Below, piece after piece: positions 28,162-38,122 of a stretch of 64,000 nt of DNA. The position numbers and the translations under genes were made by a program. Origin of the DNA: Rikenella microfusus (GTDB lineage: Bacteria; Bacteroidota; Bacteroidia; Bacteroidales; VadinHA17); NCBI GenBank assembly GCA_020722575.1, contig DYKN01000012.1:1-64000 (forward strand). Reading direction: 5' to 3'. The notes under the pieces are model-generated. The model had not been told where the DNA came from, searched no databases, and worked only from the letters and a program-made list of their open reading frames with translations. Each line of letters begins with the position of its first letter. Position 1 is the stretch's first letter.

Positions 28162-29283
28162 TTAATACGTATGTTCACCATCTTTTAACTCATCAGGAGT
28201 AATTCTCTTTGTTGTAATAACCCTCCATGCATACCAGATATAAGCAATCACAAATGGTATTATAAATGAGATGTACATCATTGTTTTGAGGGTGAAGTGG
28301 CTCGAGGATGCCTTAAAGATTGTAAGTGAGCTCTGCAGATCTGAAACGGAAGGATAGAATGCCGTGTTCCCAAAGCCTGCATTCAGAAAAAGCGAAAAAA
28401 CTGTAATAATTGTCCCCGGGCCTGTAATCCATATCGCTTTGACATTGTTCTTAAACACTGCACTGGCAATTCCGTAAATCACTGCAGTTACTCCTGCAGC
28501 GAAAAGCACCAGCAACAAAGGCATCCTGATGAAATTGAAAAGATATTTGTATTTCTCGGTAAATACAAGGCCACTCTGAGGATCGAATGAATATCCTTCT
28601 GCAACGAATGTTTTTATAACAAAATAGAGAAAGAATACCAGAAAGAAGAGTGAATTTACAATAACCTTTTTTCTTGCTTCAAGTGATATTTCTTTGTTAT
28701 CCACGGTATTTACTATAAACAGAAGTCCGTTAACTCTTGCTATGAAAAGCACTGAAAATCCAAGTGACAGGTTGCGTATATCGGTCAATGCTTCAAGTCC
28801 GTGCCATTGTGTCTGCCATTGTACCTTGTTTACCGGATCGAGAACGAAATGTGAACCTGTAAAAAAAGTAGCCACTGCAGTACCGATAAGAAATGGCCCG
28901 AGAGAACCATTTATTAACAAAAATGTATCGTAGGTTCGGGTTCCAAAAACATTAGCCGGTTTTGACCGGTATTCATATGCTATTGCCTGAATGATAAAGC
29001 TGAACAGTATTGCCATCCAGAGCCAGTATGCACCCCCGAAGCTTGTTGCATAAAACAGGGGGAAAGATGCAAAGAAAGCACCTCCGAAGGTTACAAGGGT
29101 GGTAAAAGTGAACTCCCATTTACGACCAAGGGTATTGACAATCATTTTCCTCTTTATATCAGTTGTACCAATAGAATAAATGAATGTTTGGCCACCCTGA
29201 ACAAACATCAGGAATACCAGCATCGATGCCAGCAGTGAAACAATTATCCACCAGTAATGTTGAAGGAATACGTGAGTAATCAT
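28162..29283 (-). CDS. cydB: Cytochrome bd ubiquinol oxidase subunit II
   Basis: CydB is the second large subunit of the bd-type quinol oxidase, which reduces oxygen with high affinity without pumping protons. The 373-residue protein has about eight to nine helices and family segments such as LQHYWWI at the start, FVQGGQTF and an FGGAYW region. It overlaps the end of cydA by 4 bases (29280-29283), so translation is coupled. The phylum's CydB proteins have this length. Confidence 0.94.
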   Translation of the reverse strand: MITHVFLQHYWWIIVSLLASMLVFLMFVQGGQTFIYSIGTTDIKRKMIVNTLGRKWEFTFTTLVTFGGAFFASFPLFYATSFGGAYWLWMAILFSFIIQAIAYEYRSKPANVFGTRTYDTFLLINGSLGPFLIGTAVATFFTGSHFVLDPVNKVQWQTQWHGLEALTDIRNLSLGFSVLFIARVNGLLFIVNTVDNKEISLEARKKVIVNSLFFLVFFLYFVIKTFVAEGYSFDPQSGLVFTEKYKYLFNFIRMPLLLVLFAAGVTAVIYGIASAVFKNNVKAIWITGPGTIITVFSLFLNAGFGNTAFYPSVSDLQSSLTIFKASSSHFTLKTMMYISFIIPFVIAYIWYAWRVITTKRITPDELKDGEHTY

Positions 29284-30851
29284 ATTTTATTCTCTTGATT
29301 TTCGGGTCCTTTTTTGATCTGGTTAAACATAATAGATACTTCTGCCAGAAGCAGTGCCGTAAAAAGAAAGGCAAAGAGCCAGAAAGTAATCCTGACGTAT
29401 GCCGGGCTAAGCTCCGTGACTCCCACAGAGACCGGCATCAGGTCCTGAATAATCCATGGCTGACGTCCCATCTCGGCAAGCACCCATCCCAGTTCACTTG
29501 CAAGGTATGGCAGAGGAATTGAAAAGAGCATCATCCAGAGGAACCATTTCATACGGCTGATGTTGTTACGGAACAGGAACCAAACCGCAAGGGCAAACTG
29601 AATAATAAACAGGAAACCAAGTATTACCATCAGGTGAAAAGTATAGAACGACACCCCGACAGCCGGAATAATATCACCTGGTTTATCAACATAGGCATAT
29701 CCAAAATATCTGAAATAATTTTCCCTGAAATCATTATCGGAAAATTTTTGTGCTATTTCAGAGGCTGCCGTCAAATTTCCTGATTCCCGGGCTTTTTTAT
29801 ATTCAAGAAGAGCCTGCCGTGCAATTTCTCCCCGATTTTTTTTCTCAGCAAAAGAAAGTATGCCCTTTTCGCTATTTCCGTAAATATGGTCGTAAATTCC
29901 GGGGACATAATCATTTTTCCTCCCGGATGTCAGAACTGATAGTAGACCGGGTATTTCAATCCTGAACACAAAATCCGGAAGACTTCTGTCTCCAACTTTT
30001 TTATCCCCTTTTTTTAATAGACCAGCAGCTGCAAGGGGGGCATTGCTTCTCCCTTCATAATGTGCTTCAAACGCTGCAAATTTTACAGGCTGGTACTTTG
30101 CTACCGATTTGGCCGACATATCTCCGGTTATTGCCAGAAGTACAGACGAAAGGAAACCGAATATTCCTGAAATAAGTATGCTCCTTCTGGCAAGGAATTC
30201 TTCTCTACGTTTCAGAAGGAACCATGAACTAATACCCACAACGAACATCGAGGCAAGCACGAAGCCTGATGTAATTGTATGAAGAAATTTGTCGGCTGCC
30301 ACGGGATTAAACAATACCTGCCAGAAGCTTTGCATCTCATTGCGTGCCGTCTCAGGGTTAAATACCATCCCGGCTGGATTTTGCATCCATGCATTTGCCA
30401 CAAGAATCCATAGTGCGGAAAGATTTGCTCCTATGGCAACAAGCCAGGTAGAAAGCAGGTGAAACTTTTTGCTGACCTTGTTCCATCCGAAAAACATCAC
30501 AGCAATAAATGTTGATTCAAGGAAAAAGGCAAGAATTCCTTCAACAGCCAGAGGCGCGCCAAAAATATCCCCAACAAACCATGAATAAGCCGACCAGTTT
30601 GTACCAAACTCAAATTCGAGAATCAATCCTGTTGCAACACCTATAGCGAAGTTGATTCCAAAAAGTTTCATCCAGAACTTTGTAATACGCCTCCACTCCT
30701 CACTGCCTGTTTTCACATAAACGGTCTCCATCATAGCAATGATAAACGATAGCCCAAGAGTGAGCGGAACAAACAACCAGTGATAAATTGCTGTCAGGGC
30801 AAACTGTGCCCTCGACCAATTGACAAGACTCAAATCAATGTTCTCGAACAT
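29280..30851 (-). CDS. cydA: Cytochrome bd ubiquinol oxidase subunit I
   Basis: CydA carries haems b558, b595 and d and the quinol site. With the ATG at 30849-30851 the protein has 523 residues; the helix-1 motif SRAQFALTAIYHWLFVPLT places the conserved haem ligand at H24, and GLILEFEFGTNW, FLESTFIAVMFFGW and HTITSGFVLA are typical. The periplasmic loop holds the quinol (Q) loop region. A GTG two codons earlier overlaps the DUF4492 stop and is a possible start. The operon is DUF4492-cydA-cydB-small protein. Confidence 0.95.
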   Translation of the reverse strand: MFENIDLSLVNWSRAQFALTAIYHWLFVPLTLGLSFIIAMMETVYVKTGSEEWRRITKFWMKLFGINFAIGVATGLILEFEFGTNWSAYSWFVGDIFGAPLAVEGILAFFLESTFIAVMFFGWNKVSKKFHLLSTWLVAIGANLSALWILVANAWMQNPAGMVFNPETARNEMQSFWQVLFNPVAADKFLHTITSGFVLASMFVVGISSWFLLKRREEFLARRSILISGIFGFLSSVLLAITGDMSAKSVAKYQPVKFAAFEAHYEGRSNAPLAAAGLLKKGDKKVGDRSLPDFVFRIEIPGLLSVLTSGRKNDYVPGIYDHIYGNSEKGILSFAEKKNRGEIARQALLEYKKARESGNLTAASEIAQKFSDNDFRENYFRYFGYAYVDKPGDIIPAVGVSFYTFHLMVILGFLFIIQFALAVWFLFRNNISRMKWFLWMMLFSIPLPYLASELGWVLAEMGRQPWIIQDLMPVSVGVTELSPAYVRITFWLFAFLFTALLLAEVSIMFNQIKKGPENQENKI

Positions 30852-30856
30852 TTGCA

Positions 30857-31072
30857 CTATTTTGTTATTAACTTTTCAACAATATAATTGCTTCTTGCGT
30901 TTCTGTCAGGAAAATTTTTTTTCAAAAAATCAGGGAAAAAGAAAAGTTTCAATACAAAGAAGATAATGAACAGTTTAATTATTATAATAATCCATACTTT
31001 CTTACCCCAGTATGAAAGTGTCATGAATCCATCATAATAAAAGCTTATTATTTTTCTGAGAGTTCTAATCAC
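30857..31072 (-). CDS. DUF4492 protein of the cydAB operon
   Basis: I recognise this 71-residue protein as DUF4492, found in front of cydA in many Bacteroidota. It has an amphipathic start (FYYDGF), one long hydrophobic helix (about residues 25-48) and a charged C-terminus. It starts with GTG at 31070-31072 and stops six bases before the cydA ATG. Its constant link to cydAB suggests an assembly or accessory role in the bd oxidase; no function is established. Confidence 0.82.
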   Translation of the reverse strand: MIRTLRKIISFYYDGFMTLSYWGKKVWIIIIIKLFIIFFVLKLFFFPDFLKKNFPDRNARSNYIVEKLITK

Positions 31073-31114
31073 AGGTTACATAATTAGAAAATCATCTTAT
31101 TCCTTGAGGTATAT

Positions 31115-32275
31115 TTATTTACCCTGATTGTCTTCTTTTTCTGCTTTAATTTTTTCTATAATTTCTACACTATCGGGCAGGCTTGAAGTAATTTTTCTGA
31201 CTGCTTTAAAATTATAGAAGAATTCTCGTGCGAATACCCGCAGAACGGTGTAAGCAGGAATGCCCAAAAGCATTCCAGGTATTCCAGCCGCAAATCCAGC
31301 TGCAAGCACCACGATAAATATCTCAAGCGGGTGTGCCTTTACGCTACTCGAAAAGATAACAGGTTGAAATACAAAATCATCGGTGAGCCGTGTAATTATC
31401 GCAACAATTGCCATATAAGATACCAGAGGTACAACAACTGTCTGAAAATTCTGATCAAGATGTGAAGCAATGCCCATTGTTACATTAATAAAAAAACTAA
31501 GCCATGGTCCAACATAAGGAATAATGTTTAATATTCCCGAAATAAGTCCCATTACTAACGCCTGACTGAAATCAATACCTACAATTGTCATCCCGGTAGT
31601 GATCATTATCATGATACAGGTGCTTTGAATAGTAATTCCAACAAAATAACGTGTAAGGAGGTTTTTAATTGAATATAACGCTCTCATTACATTACCTGTA
31701 TACTTATCGGGTACCCACATTATTATGGTTTCAAAGAACAGATGTTGGTCTTTCAGGAAGAAAAATGTTATAAAACTCACCGAAAATATTGCAATAGCAA
31801 CATTACCAATTGTTCTGGCAGCATAACCAATAATATTCTGAACAAATTCAATATTAAGAATGTCCGCTATTTTTGATGCTATAAATGACCTGATCGATAC
31901 TTCTTCAAGGCCGGGATTGAGAGTCATTAACAGGTTCTCTACCTTTTTAATGGGCTCCTCAATTAGCTGAACAAGCTTTTCACTGTCAATAGATGAAAGT
32001 TGTTGAATCTGAGAAGCTATAAGTGGAATGAAAATGTAGAAGAAAAGAAAAATCAGCCCAAACATTATCACCAGAGTAAATAAAGCTGAGACAGCTCTGG
32101 GAATCTTGATTTTCTTATACCTGACCTTCTCGAACAGGTCTACAAGAGGCCTGCCCATTATGGACAGAACTCCCGAAACAAGTATATAAGCTACAATCTC
32201 ACGGAAATACCATATACAGAATATCATAAATAATACCCCGGCAAAAACCAAGATATTTCTCATTATATTCTTCAT
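31115..32275 (-). CDS. AI-2E family transporter
   Basis: The 386-residue membrane protein belongs to the AI-2E (UPF0118/PerM) family, with about eight helices, a hydrophilic domain after helix 3 (about residues 90-150) and the conserved C-terminal blocks IVGIDFSQALVMGLISGI.. and IPYVGPWLS. Members include the AI-2 exporter TqsA and sodium/proton exchangers, so the substrate cannot be inferred. It stands between the cyd operon and the divergent hsp20 gene, 43 bases upstream of DUF4492, and may be read with the cyd operon. Confidence 0.87.
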   Translation of the reverse strand: MKNIMRNILVFAGVLFMIFCIWYFREIVAYILVSGVLSIMGRPLVDLFEKVRYKKIKIPRAVSALFTLVIMFGLIFLFFYIFIPLIASQIQQLSSIDSEKLVQLIEEPIKKVENLLMTLNPGLEEVSIRSFIASKIADILNIEFVQNIIGYAARTIGNVAIAIFSVSFITFFFLKDQHLFFETIIMWVPDKYTGNVMRALYSIKNLLTRYFVGITIQSTCIMIMITTGMTIVGIDFSQALVMGLISGILNIIPYVGPWLSFFINVTMGIASHLDQNFQTVVVPLVSYMAIVAIITRLTDDFVFQPVIFSSSVKAHPLEIFIVVLAAGFAAGIPGMLLGIPAYTVLRVFAREFFYNFKAVRKITSSLPDSVEIIEKIKAEKEDNQGK

Positions 32276-32291
32276 TTATGATTATTTTATA

Positions 32292-32299
32292 CAAACCTA
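32292..32299 (-). promoter_or_regulatory. Candidate -7 element for AI-2E gene
   Basis: The minus strand reads TAGGTTTG, 17 bases before the ATG at 32275. A TTG is present only 14 bases upstream, shorter than usual. Confidence 0.3.
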
Positions 32300-32346
32300 A
32301 TTCAAATTTCTGACAAGTCATAATAATATCATAAATTACAATTATA

Positions 32347-32394
32347 TGTCATATTGTCACAAATAATTTAATTTTTTGCGCCATTTTGTCATAT
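32347..32394 (+). promoter_or_regulatory. Repeated TGTCATAT sites upstream of hsp20
   Basis: TGTCATAT occurs at 32347-32354 and again at 32387-32394, exactly 40 bases apart, with TGTCA also at 32355-32359 and inverted at 32311-32315. Equal phasing on the helix upstream of a stress gene suggests a regulator site; the regulator is unknown. Confidence 0.35.
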
Positions 32395-32465
32395 TTTATT
32401 ATCGGAACATAAATTGTATATATAAAAGTGCAATTGAATTAAAAATAATGTCTAACCAAAAAAAT

Positions 32466-32474
32466 AAAGGAGGA
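32466..32474 (+). promoter_or_regulatory. Strong Shine-Dalgarno of hsp20
   Basis: AAAGGAGGA ends seven bases before the hsp20 ATG. Such a strong site is rare among the genes in this window, which mostly lack one. Confidence 0.7.
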
Positions 32475-32481
32475 CTTAGCC

Positions 32482-32910
32482 ATGTTACCAATGTTAACAA
32501 GAAAAAGTGACAAACCGTACTTATGGTCGGATCTCTTTGATGATGACTTCTTTGCACCTTTCTTCACTCCAAGGTATCATGCAATGCCGGCTGTGAACAT
32601 CAAAGAGGATGATAAAAAATTTACGCTTGATCTTGCAGTTCCGGGCATTGACAAAAAGGATCTGAAGATTGAGTTGAATGAAGATGTTCTGACAATCTCT
32701 TCAGAGCGTAAAGAGGAGAAGGAAGAGAACCGTGAGGATTACAAGAGGAGGGAATTCAGCTATTCATCGTTCTGCAGGAGTTTTGCTTTGCCTGAGAACG
32801 TGAACAGGGATAAAATTGAAGCCAATTACAAGGATGGAATTCTCACAGTTGTTCTTCCAAAGCAGCAAGAAGATAAATCAAAAGTCACCAAAGAGATTAA
32901 GATAGCATAA
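32482..32910 (+). CDS. Small heat shock protein Hsp20
   Basis: Small heat shock proteins hold unfolding proteins without ATP. The 142-residue protein has a short N-terminal arm (1-40), an alpha-crystallin domain (about 42-133) with VNIKEDDKKFTLDLAVPG and the closing GILTVVLPK motif, and a C-terminal tail with the I-x-I-like EIKIA. The strong ribosome site and repeated upstream motifs point to inducible, high expression. It is monocistronic, closed by a hairpin terminator. Confidence 0.95.
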   Translation: MLPMLTRKSDKPYLWSDLFDDDFFAPFFTPRYHAMPAVNIKEDDKKFTLDLAVPGIDKKDLKIELNEDVLTISSERKEEKEENREDYKRREFSYSSFCRSFALPENVNRDKIEANYKDGILTVVLPKQQEDKSKVTKEIKIA

Positions 32911-32938
32911 TTCTGAAGGGAGATGTCGGTGAGGAGAA

Positions 32939-32972
32939 AAGAAAGAGGACTATAAAAATAGTCCTCTTTCTT
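32939..32972. terminator. Bidirectional terminator, hsp20 and flavodiiron gene
   Basis: A perfect 15-bp stem (32939-32953 with 32958-32972) encloses an AAAA loop and is followed by ATTTTTATACTTTT on the plus strand; on the minus strand four T follow the stem region after one base pair shift. It lies between the convergent ends of hsp20 and the flavodiiron protein gene. Confidence 0.85.
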
Positions 32973-32976
32973 ATTT

Positions 32977-34236
32977 TTATACTTTTGTTTTGTTGTATTC
33001 TTCTATAACGAATTCTGCAAATCTTTTTCCGTATTCTCTGAGTGAAGCGGCCTTGTCATTGGCTGGAGAGAATTTTGCAGCGGCAGGGTCGTCAAAGTAT
33101 TTGAATTTAAGGCTCTTAAGATTATTTGCAATTATTTCAGGGGCCTCCCCGCTCCATCCGTATGAACCAAATGAACCTGCTGGCTTACCTTTATCACGAA
33201 GTGGGTTTACAAGGGCAAACAATTTATAAACTGGAAGCAGAGTATTCTGGTTTATTGTGGGTGAACCAACCAGCAGTGCATCGGCTTTTACAATTTCAGA
33301 TTCCAAGTCACCCAAAGAAATATTTTCAATGTCGAGTAACTGAACGTTAAATCCGGGTACCTGTTTAATTCCTTCTGCAATAATTTCAGCCATTTTGCCT
33401 GTAAAACCATAAGCTGAAACAAATGCAAGAAGAATATTTTTCATCTGTTTCTTCTCCGTGATTCTGACATATTCTGAAGCATACTCCTTCGTCAATTCCG
33501 TGATCCTTTCCAGATTTTTGTGATGCACAGGCCCATGCCCGGGACAAATAAATCTTATATCCAGATGTTTAATTTTTTCCAATGCCTTGAGTGCAAACCT
33601 GCTGTAAGGTTTCAGAATTACATCGAAGTAATATTTGAATGCCTTGAAATATTCTTCTGAGAAATCATTGAAGATATTTTCCGAGCAGTAATGAGCGCCG
33701 AACATGTCGCAAGTAAAGAGAATCCTGTCCTCCTCAAGCCAGGTAAACATTGAGTCGGGCCAGTGAAGGTTTGGAGCAGCAATAAATTTCAGGGTTTTGT
33801 TCCCCAGGCTTAGTGTATCTCCATCCTTTACAACAAGTGATTTAAATGGTTTATTAATTATATCTGCCAGATAACGGATAGCATTTCCACTTCCAACCAC
33901 AGTTGCCTGAGGAGCCAGTTCAAGCAACTTTCCTGTATTACCTGAATGGTCGGGTTCAGTGTGATCAAGAATTATATATTTTATTTCGGCCAGATCAGTA
34001 AGTTGCCTGATTTTGTTAATGTGAACATCGCTGAAACTCTCTTTGGCCGCCTCTACTATCGCTCTGTCAGTAGCATTAATGAAATAGGAATTATATGTGG
34101 TGCCAAATTCTGTCTCCATTACGATGTCAAAAGTAACAATGTCATAATCAAGGACTCCAATCCATTTGACATCACTGGTAATATCAATTATTTTTTCGTC
34201 AGTTCTGCGTTTATTTCTTTCGTTTTTAGTTCTCAT
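32977..34236 (-). CDS. Flavodiiron protein (FprA-type)
   Basis: Flavodiiron proteins reduce oxygen to water or nitric oxide to nitrous oxide in the cytoplasm of anaerobes. The 419-residue protein has the metallo-lactamase-like diiron domain with ligands H92, E94, D96 (HTEPDH), H158 (NLHWPD), D177 (CDMFG) and H234 (CPGHGP), then a flavodoxin domain from about residue 267 (FVSAYGFTGKMAE). There is no rubredoxin domain, so it is the class A form. A charged N-terminal extension of about 14 residues precedes the usual start. The ATG overlaps the psd stop in ATGA, making it the last gene of the ftsH-cdsA-psd operon. Confidence 0.92.
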   Translation of the reverse strand: MRTKNERNKRRTDEKIIDITSDVKWIGVLDYDIVTFDIVMETEFGTTYNSYFINATDRAIVEAAKESFSDVHINKIRQLTDLAEIKYIILDHTEPDHSGNTGKLLELAPQATVVGSGNAIRYLADIINKPFKSLVVKDGDTLSLGNKTLKFIAAPNLHWPDSMFTWLEEDRILFTCDMFGAHYCSENIFNDFSEEYFKAFKYYFDVILKPYSRFALKALEKIKHLDIRFICPGHGPVHHKNLERITELTKEYASEYVRITEKKQMKNILLAFVSAYGFTGKMAEIIAEGIKQVPGFNVQLLDIENISLGDLESEIVKADALLVGSPTINQNTLLPVYKLFALVNPLRDKGKPAGSFGSYGWSGEAPEIIANNLKSLKFKYFDDPAAAKFSPANDKAASLREYGKRFAEFVIEEYNKTKV

Positions 34237-34889
34237 AATTTTGCAATTATGCTTTTATTAGCTTTCACCTGCTGAAGTATCGGTACCTCGATCTCGGTGC
34301 CTACGGGAAGGAAGACGTCAACACGACTTCCGAATTTAATAAATCCTAGTTCATCACCCTGTTTTACCATCTGTCCTACCTTGGCGTATGTTACGATTCT
34401 TCTTGCAACTGCACCAGCTACCTGTTTTACAAGTACTTCCTTGTCGTCGGCCGTTTCTATTACAACAGTTGTTCTTTCATTAAGTTCAGATGATTTTGGA
34501 TGCCATGCCACAATATTTTTACCAGGGTAATGGCTGACATATTTAATTTTTCCTGAAACAGGATATCTGTTGCTGTGCATATTGAAGGGCGACATGAAAA
34601 TAGAAATCTGTAGTTTCACATCTTTGAAATATTCTTTTTCTTCAGTCTCCTCAATAACAACAACTTTCCCGTCGGCTGGTGAGAAAATCAGCCCGTCCTG
34701 AGGATCAAGAGGCCTTACTGGTAGCCTGAAAAAGAAAAGCAGAAAGATGTATAGAACAAGTGAAATTATCAGGAAAAACCATTTGAAAAGGATAAGCTCA
34801 TGACACAATGAGCTAACCAGAATATTGAGGCCGACCAGAAGAATAAAACCTGATAACAGTATTTTATAGCCCTCTTTATGAATACTCAT
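34233..34889 (-). CDS. psd: Phosphatidylserine decarboxylase
   Basis: Psd forms phosphatidylethanolamine from phosphatidylserine and carries a pyruvoyl group made by self-cleavage at a Gly-Ser bond. The likely site is the GS in IKFGSRVD near the C-terminus, giving a small alpha and a larger beta chain; two N-terminal helices (about residues 10-50) anchor it. This short form (218 residues) is the archaeal/Bacteroidota type. The ATG at 34887-34889 (MSIHKEGYKIL) is preferred over a TTG six codons earlier. It follows cdsA and overlaps the flavodiiron gene by four bases. Confidence 0.92.
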   Translation of the reverse strand: MSIHKEGYKILLSGFILLVGLNILVSSLCHELILFKWFFLIISLVLYIFLLFFFRLPVRPLDPQDGLIFSPADGKVVVIEETEEKEYFKDVKLQISIFMSPFNMHSNRYPVSGKIKYVSHYPGKNIVAWHPKSSELNERTTVVIETADDKEVLVKQVAGAVARRIVTYAKVGQMVKQGDELGFIKFGSRVDVFLPVGTEIEVPILQQVKANKSIIAKL

Positions 34890-34927
34890 TGCAAAATTTT
34901 TATACAAACTTAATCAAGTCATTTGAA

Positions 34928-35767
34928 TCATCCAAAAAGGTAAATGAAAAGATAAACAAAGGGAAAAGAAATCAGGACACTATCGAATCTATCGAGGAAT
35001 CCGCCATGTCCTGGCATAACTTTTCCTGAATCTTTAATTCCAAGGCTCCTTTTAAGCATTGACTCGGTGAGGTCTCCAAATGTTCCTGTTACAGAAATTA
35101 TAATGGCAACCACTATCCACTGCCAGCGATTCAGAATGCCAGGCCAGTTAGGAAAAAAATATGCTATTGCAATAGTAAAGAGGAGACCACTTACAAAGCC
35201 TTCCCATGTTTTGTTTGGTGAAATACGCTCCAGAAGCTTATGCCTGCCTAAAGAAACACCTGCCAGATATGCCATGGTATCATTTGTCCAGAGCAACAGA
35301 GTAAATCCAACAACCATGCCTGGTGAAAAATCAATATTATGCTTAAGGAGTGTGCTTATTCCTGAATGTGAAAATGCAGAAAACGGCAAAAGCGACAGAG
35401 GTAACACTATATAGAAAAGCGGGAAGAGGGTATGAGCCAGTGAGTCGAAGGGCATTTCCTGTTTTCTGAACAATTCAGAAATTATTATTAAGGGTATAAT
35501 GGCTGTAATGATAGCAAACCTTTTTGCCGGTAGTATATCTGCGGCAATAGCCGTTGCGATACAGTATATGAGTATTCCCGAGGCCATACCCGATATTACA
35601 AGTGGCTCCATACCGGGTCTTCTGACAATTCTGTAATATTCAAACTGTGATCCGGTAAGAATTATAAGGCCGGTAATGAAAAAAGAAACCGGGTGGAACC
35701 AGAAACCACCCAGAATAAAAACTACAATAAAAATTCCTGTTAATGTTCTTATTAATAGTTCTTTCAA
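34928..35767 (-). CDS. cdsA: Phosphatidate cytidylyltransferase
   Basis: CdsA makes CDP-diacylglycerol from phosphatidate and CTP in the inner membrane. The 279-residue protein has about eight helices and the signature near the C-terminus: SLGIKDSGKVMPGHGGFLDR followed by FDS. The frame starts with TTG at 35765-35767 (no ATG is near), two bases after the DUF2007 stop, so it probably depends on translation of the upstream gene. It feeds both pssA (27.3 kb) and psd downstream. Confidence 0.93.
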   Translation of the reverse strand: MKELLIRTLTGIFIVVFILGGFWFHPVSFFITGLIILTGSQFEYYRIVRRPGMEPLVISGMASGILIYCIATAIAADILPAKRFAIITAIIPLIIISELFRKQEMPFDSLAHTLFPLFYIVLPLSLLPFSAFSHSGISTLLKHNIDFSPGMVVGFTLLLWTNDTMAYLAGVSLGRHKLLERISPNKTWEGFVSGLLFTIAIAYFFPNWPGILNRWQWIVVAIIISVTGTFGDLTESMLKRSLGIKDSGKVMPGHGGFLDRFDSVLISFPFVYLFIYLFG

Positions 35768-35769
35768 AG

Positions 35770-35967
35770 CTACAGGTCTTTGAGTAACTGTTTGGCTCTT
35801 ATGATATTGTCGCGGTGGACATAAAGTTCAATTTCGCCGAAACGGTAGTTTCTGTCCTTTTTGTTTATTATGACTGCTTCGATACCGTTTTCTTCAAGAA
35901 GAATCCTGGCAATTTCAATTTTCACATCTTCTGCTGTTTCATAAACTTTGGCCCACTCCTTCTCCAT
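35770..35967 (-). CDS. DUF2007 family small protein
   Basis: The 65-residue protein matches DUF2007 (putative signal-transducing/PII-like fold): [28 protein letters not shown] followed by a YVHRDNIIRAKQLL helix. Function is unknown. It begins inside the last 29 bases of ftsH in another frame and stops two bases before cdsA, so it belongs to this operon. Confidence 0.82.
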   Translation of the reverse strand: MEKEWAKVYETAEDVKIEIARILLEENGIEAVIINKKDRNYRFGEIELYVHRDNIIRAKQLLKDL

Positions 35968-38122
35968 TGTTCTTTTTTTTACCGGTTTTTTTTGTTTTTC
36001 CGGAAGAATTACCTGTATTCTTTTTTTCAGTTCTTTTTACTTTGTCTGACACATCAGATTTTTTAAGCTCACCGCAAAGTTCTGCAACTGCCGGTTCTTC
36101 AGCTGTAGTTGCAATAGTTTCATTATCAGGCTTTTCTCCCGACTGTTCCTTCTTACCCTCCTCCTGGGTCATCCTTGCCGTATCCTTTTTTCTTTTTCCG
36201 AGGATTTTTTCAAGGTCTTCGGCATAAATAACTTCCTTGTCAAGGAGTAACTCAGCCACTTTAATAAGGCATTCTTTATAATTCTTAAGTATATCAGTTG
36301 CTCTTGAGTAAGCCTCATCAACTATTTTCTTGACTTCTCTGTCGATCAATTCGGCTGTTTTTTCGCTATAGGGTTTGGTGAAGTTGAATTCGGCCTGTCC
36401 TGTTGAATCGTAAAAGCTTATATTTCCTATTTCCTCGCTCATTCCGAAATATGCTACCATGGCATAGGCTTGTTTGGTAACCTTTTCAAGGTCACTTAGA
36501 GCTCCTGTAGATATTTTCCCGAAGATAAGTTGTTCAGCGGCTCTTCCTCCCATGGCATAAGCCATTTCGTCGAGAATTTGTTCGCGGGTTGTAAGCTGTC
36601 GTTCTTCAGGCAGGTACCATGCAGCACCAAGCGCTTTCCCTCTAGGGATGATAGTAACCTTAACCAGAGGGCTGGCATGTTCGAGCAGCCAGCTAACAAG
36701 TGCATGTCCTGCTTCGTGATAGGCAATTGTTCTTTTTTCGTCGAATGAGATAATTTTGTTTTTCTTTTCAAGACCGCCCACAATACGATCAATTGCATCG
36801 AGGAAATCCTGTTTTTCCACAGTGTTTTTATTCCTTCTTGCCGCTATAAGGGCAGCTTCGTTACAGACGTTTGCTATATCAGCTCCTGAGAAGCCTGGTG
36901 TCTGTTTTGCAAGAAAAGATATATCGAGTTCTTTTTCGAGTTTCAGAGGGCGCATATGTACTTTAAAGATAGCCTCTCTTTCTTTCAGATCGGGCAGTTC
37001 AACATGTATCTGCCGGTCGAACCTGCCTGCCCGAAGGAGTGCCCTATCGAGAACATCAGCCCGGTTTGTTGCGGCAAGTATAATAACACCCATATTACTT
37101 GCGAAACCGTCCATTTCGGTAAGCAACTGATTAAGGGTATTTTCTCTTTCGTCGTTTGCACCGAAGTTTGGATTACGGCCTCTTGCTCTACCCACTGCAT
37201 CAATCTCATCAATAAAGACTATACAAGGGGCACGTTCTTTTGCCTGCTTGAAAAGGTCTCTAACGCGCGAAGCACCAACACCCACAAACATCTCAACAAA
37301 CTCCGAACCGGATATTGAAAAGAAGGGAACATTAGCCTCCCCGGCTACAGCTTTAGCCAGAAGGGTCTTACCTGTACCCGGAGGACCAATCAGAAGCGCT
37401 CCCTTTGGAATCTTCCCACCAAGCTGGGTATATTTTTTCGGATTCTTCAAAAAATCAACTATTTCCATCACCTCAGTTTTGGCTTCTTCAAGGCCGGCAA
37501 CATCACTAAAATTAACCTTCACGCTCGTATCTTTATCAAATACCTGTGCCCTTGATTTTCCAACACTGAAAATCCCTCCAGCACCACCACCAGCACCACT
37601 TGTCATTCTCTTCATTATAAAAAGCCACAGAAGCAAAAGTGCCACAAATGGAAGCATCCACCCCAGAATATCAACAAGATAATTCTTTCGGGTAATGTGT
37701 TCCGGGTAAATCAGATCTTTCTCTTCGTAACCAGCCTCTTTCTGAGTGTCGATTACAAGTGTTTCAAACCTGTTAAGGTCTCCAATGGTATAAATGTAAT
37801 GCGGCTTGGGTGCCGAGAAACCTGTAGTACCTGACCTTTTTGCAACCTTTGCATGTTTTTCCGATTCAAGGCCTTTCTGGTTGAGATAAATCTCAGCATT
37901 ATCCTTGTTTACAACAATAATTTTTTCCACTTCACGAGCTACAAGCATTTCCCGGAGATCTCGCGTGGTTATTTTTTCCGTTGTTCTACCACCGTAAATG
38001 ATCTGAAAAAGCAAAATAGACAATGCTATGATGGCAAAGATCCAGTTTGAACTGAATTTTGGCCTGGAATTCTTATCTACTTGCTTGCCTAATTCCTGTT
38101 TATCTTTTTTTTCTTCTTCCAT
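35939..38122 (-). CDS. ftsH: ATP-dependent zinc metalloprotease FtsH
   Basis: FtsH is a hexameric membrane AAA+ protease that removes damaged membrane and regulatory proteins. In the 727-residue chain there are two helices (about 27-43 and 150-172) around a periplasmic domain, Walker A GPPGTGKT (246-253), Walker B FIDEID, the second region of homology ([19 protein letters not shown]) and the zinc motif HEAGH (469-473). The last 75 residues are a low-complexity Lys/Glu-rich tail, longer than in E. coli. It overlaps rsfS upstream by 23 bases and DUF2007 downstream by 29. Confidence 0.97.
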   Translation of the reverse strand: MEEEKKDKQELGKQVDKNSRPKFSSNWIFAIIALSILLFQIIYGGRTTEKITTRDLREMLVAREVEKIIVVNKDNAEIYLNQKGLESEKHAKVAKRSGTTGFSAPKPHYIYTIGDLNRFETLVIDTQKEAGYEEKDLIYPEHITRKNYLVDILGWMLPFVALLLLWLFIMKRMTSGAGGGAGGIFSVGKSRAQVFDKDTSVKVNFSDVAGLEEAKTEVMEIVDFLKNPKKYTQLGGKIPKGALLIGPPGTGKTLLAKAVAGEANVPFFSISGSEFVEMFVGVGASRVRDLFKQAKERAPCIVFIDEIDAVGRARGRNPNFGANDERENTLNQLLTEMDGFASNMGVIILAATNRADVLDRALLRAGRFDRQIHVELPDLKEREAIFKVHMRPLKLEKELDISFLAKQTPGFSGADIANVCNEAALIAARRNKNTVEKQDFLDAIDRIVGGLEKKNKIISFDEKRTIAYHEAGHALVSWLLEHASPLVKVTIIPRGKALGAAWYLPEERQLTTREQILDEMAYAMGGRAAEQLIFGKISTGALSDLEKVTKQAYAMVAYFGMSEEIGNISFYDSTGQAEFNFTKPYSEKTAELIDREVKKIVDEAYSRATDILKNYKECLIKVAELLLDKEVIYAEDLEKILGKRKKDTARMTQEEGKKEQSGEKPDNETIATTAEEPAVAELCGELKKSDVSDKVKRTEKKNTGNSSGKTKKTGKKKNNGEGVGQSL

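Noticed and set aside
35967..37682. Plus-strand open frames across ftsH, up to 144 codons
   Set aside because: ftsH on the other strand is intact and the antisense frames are compositionally biased shadows.
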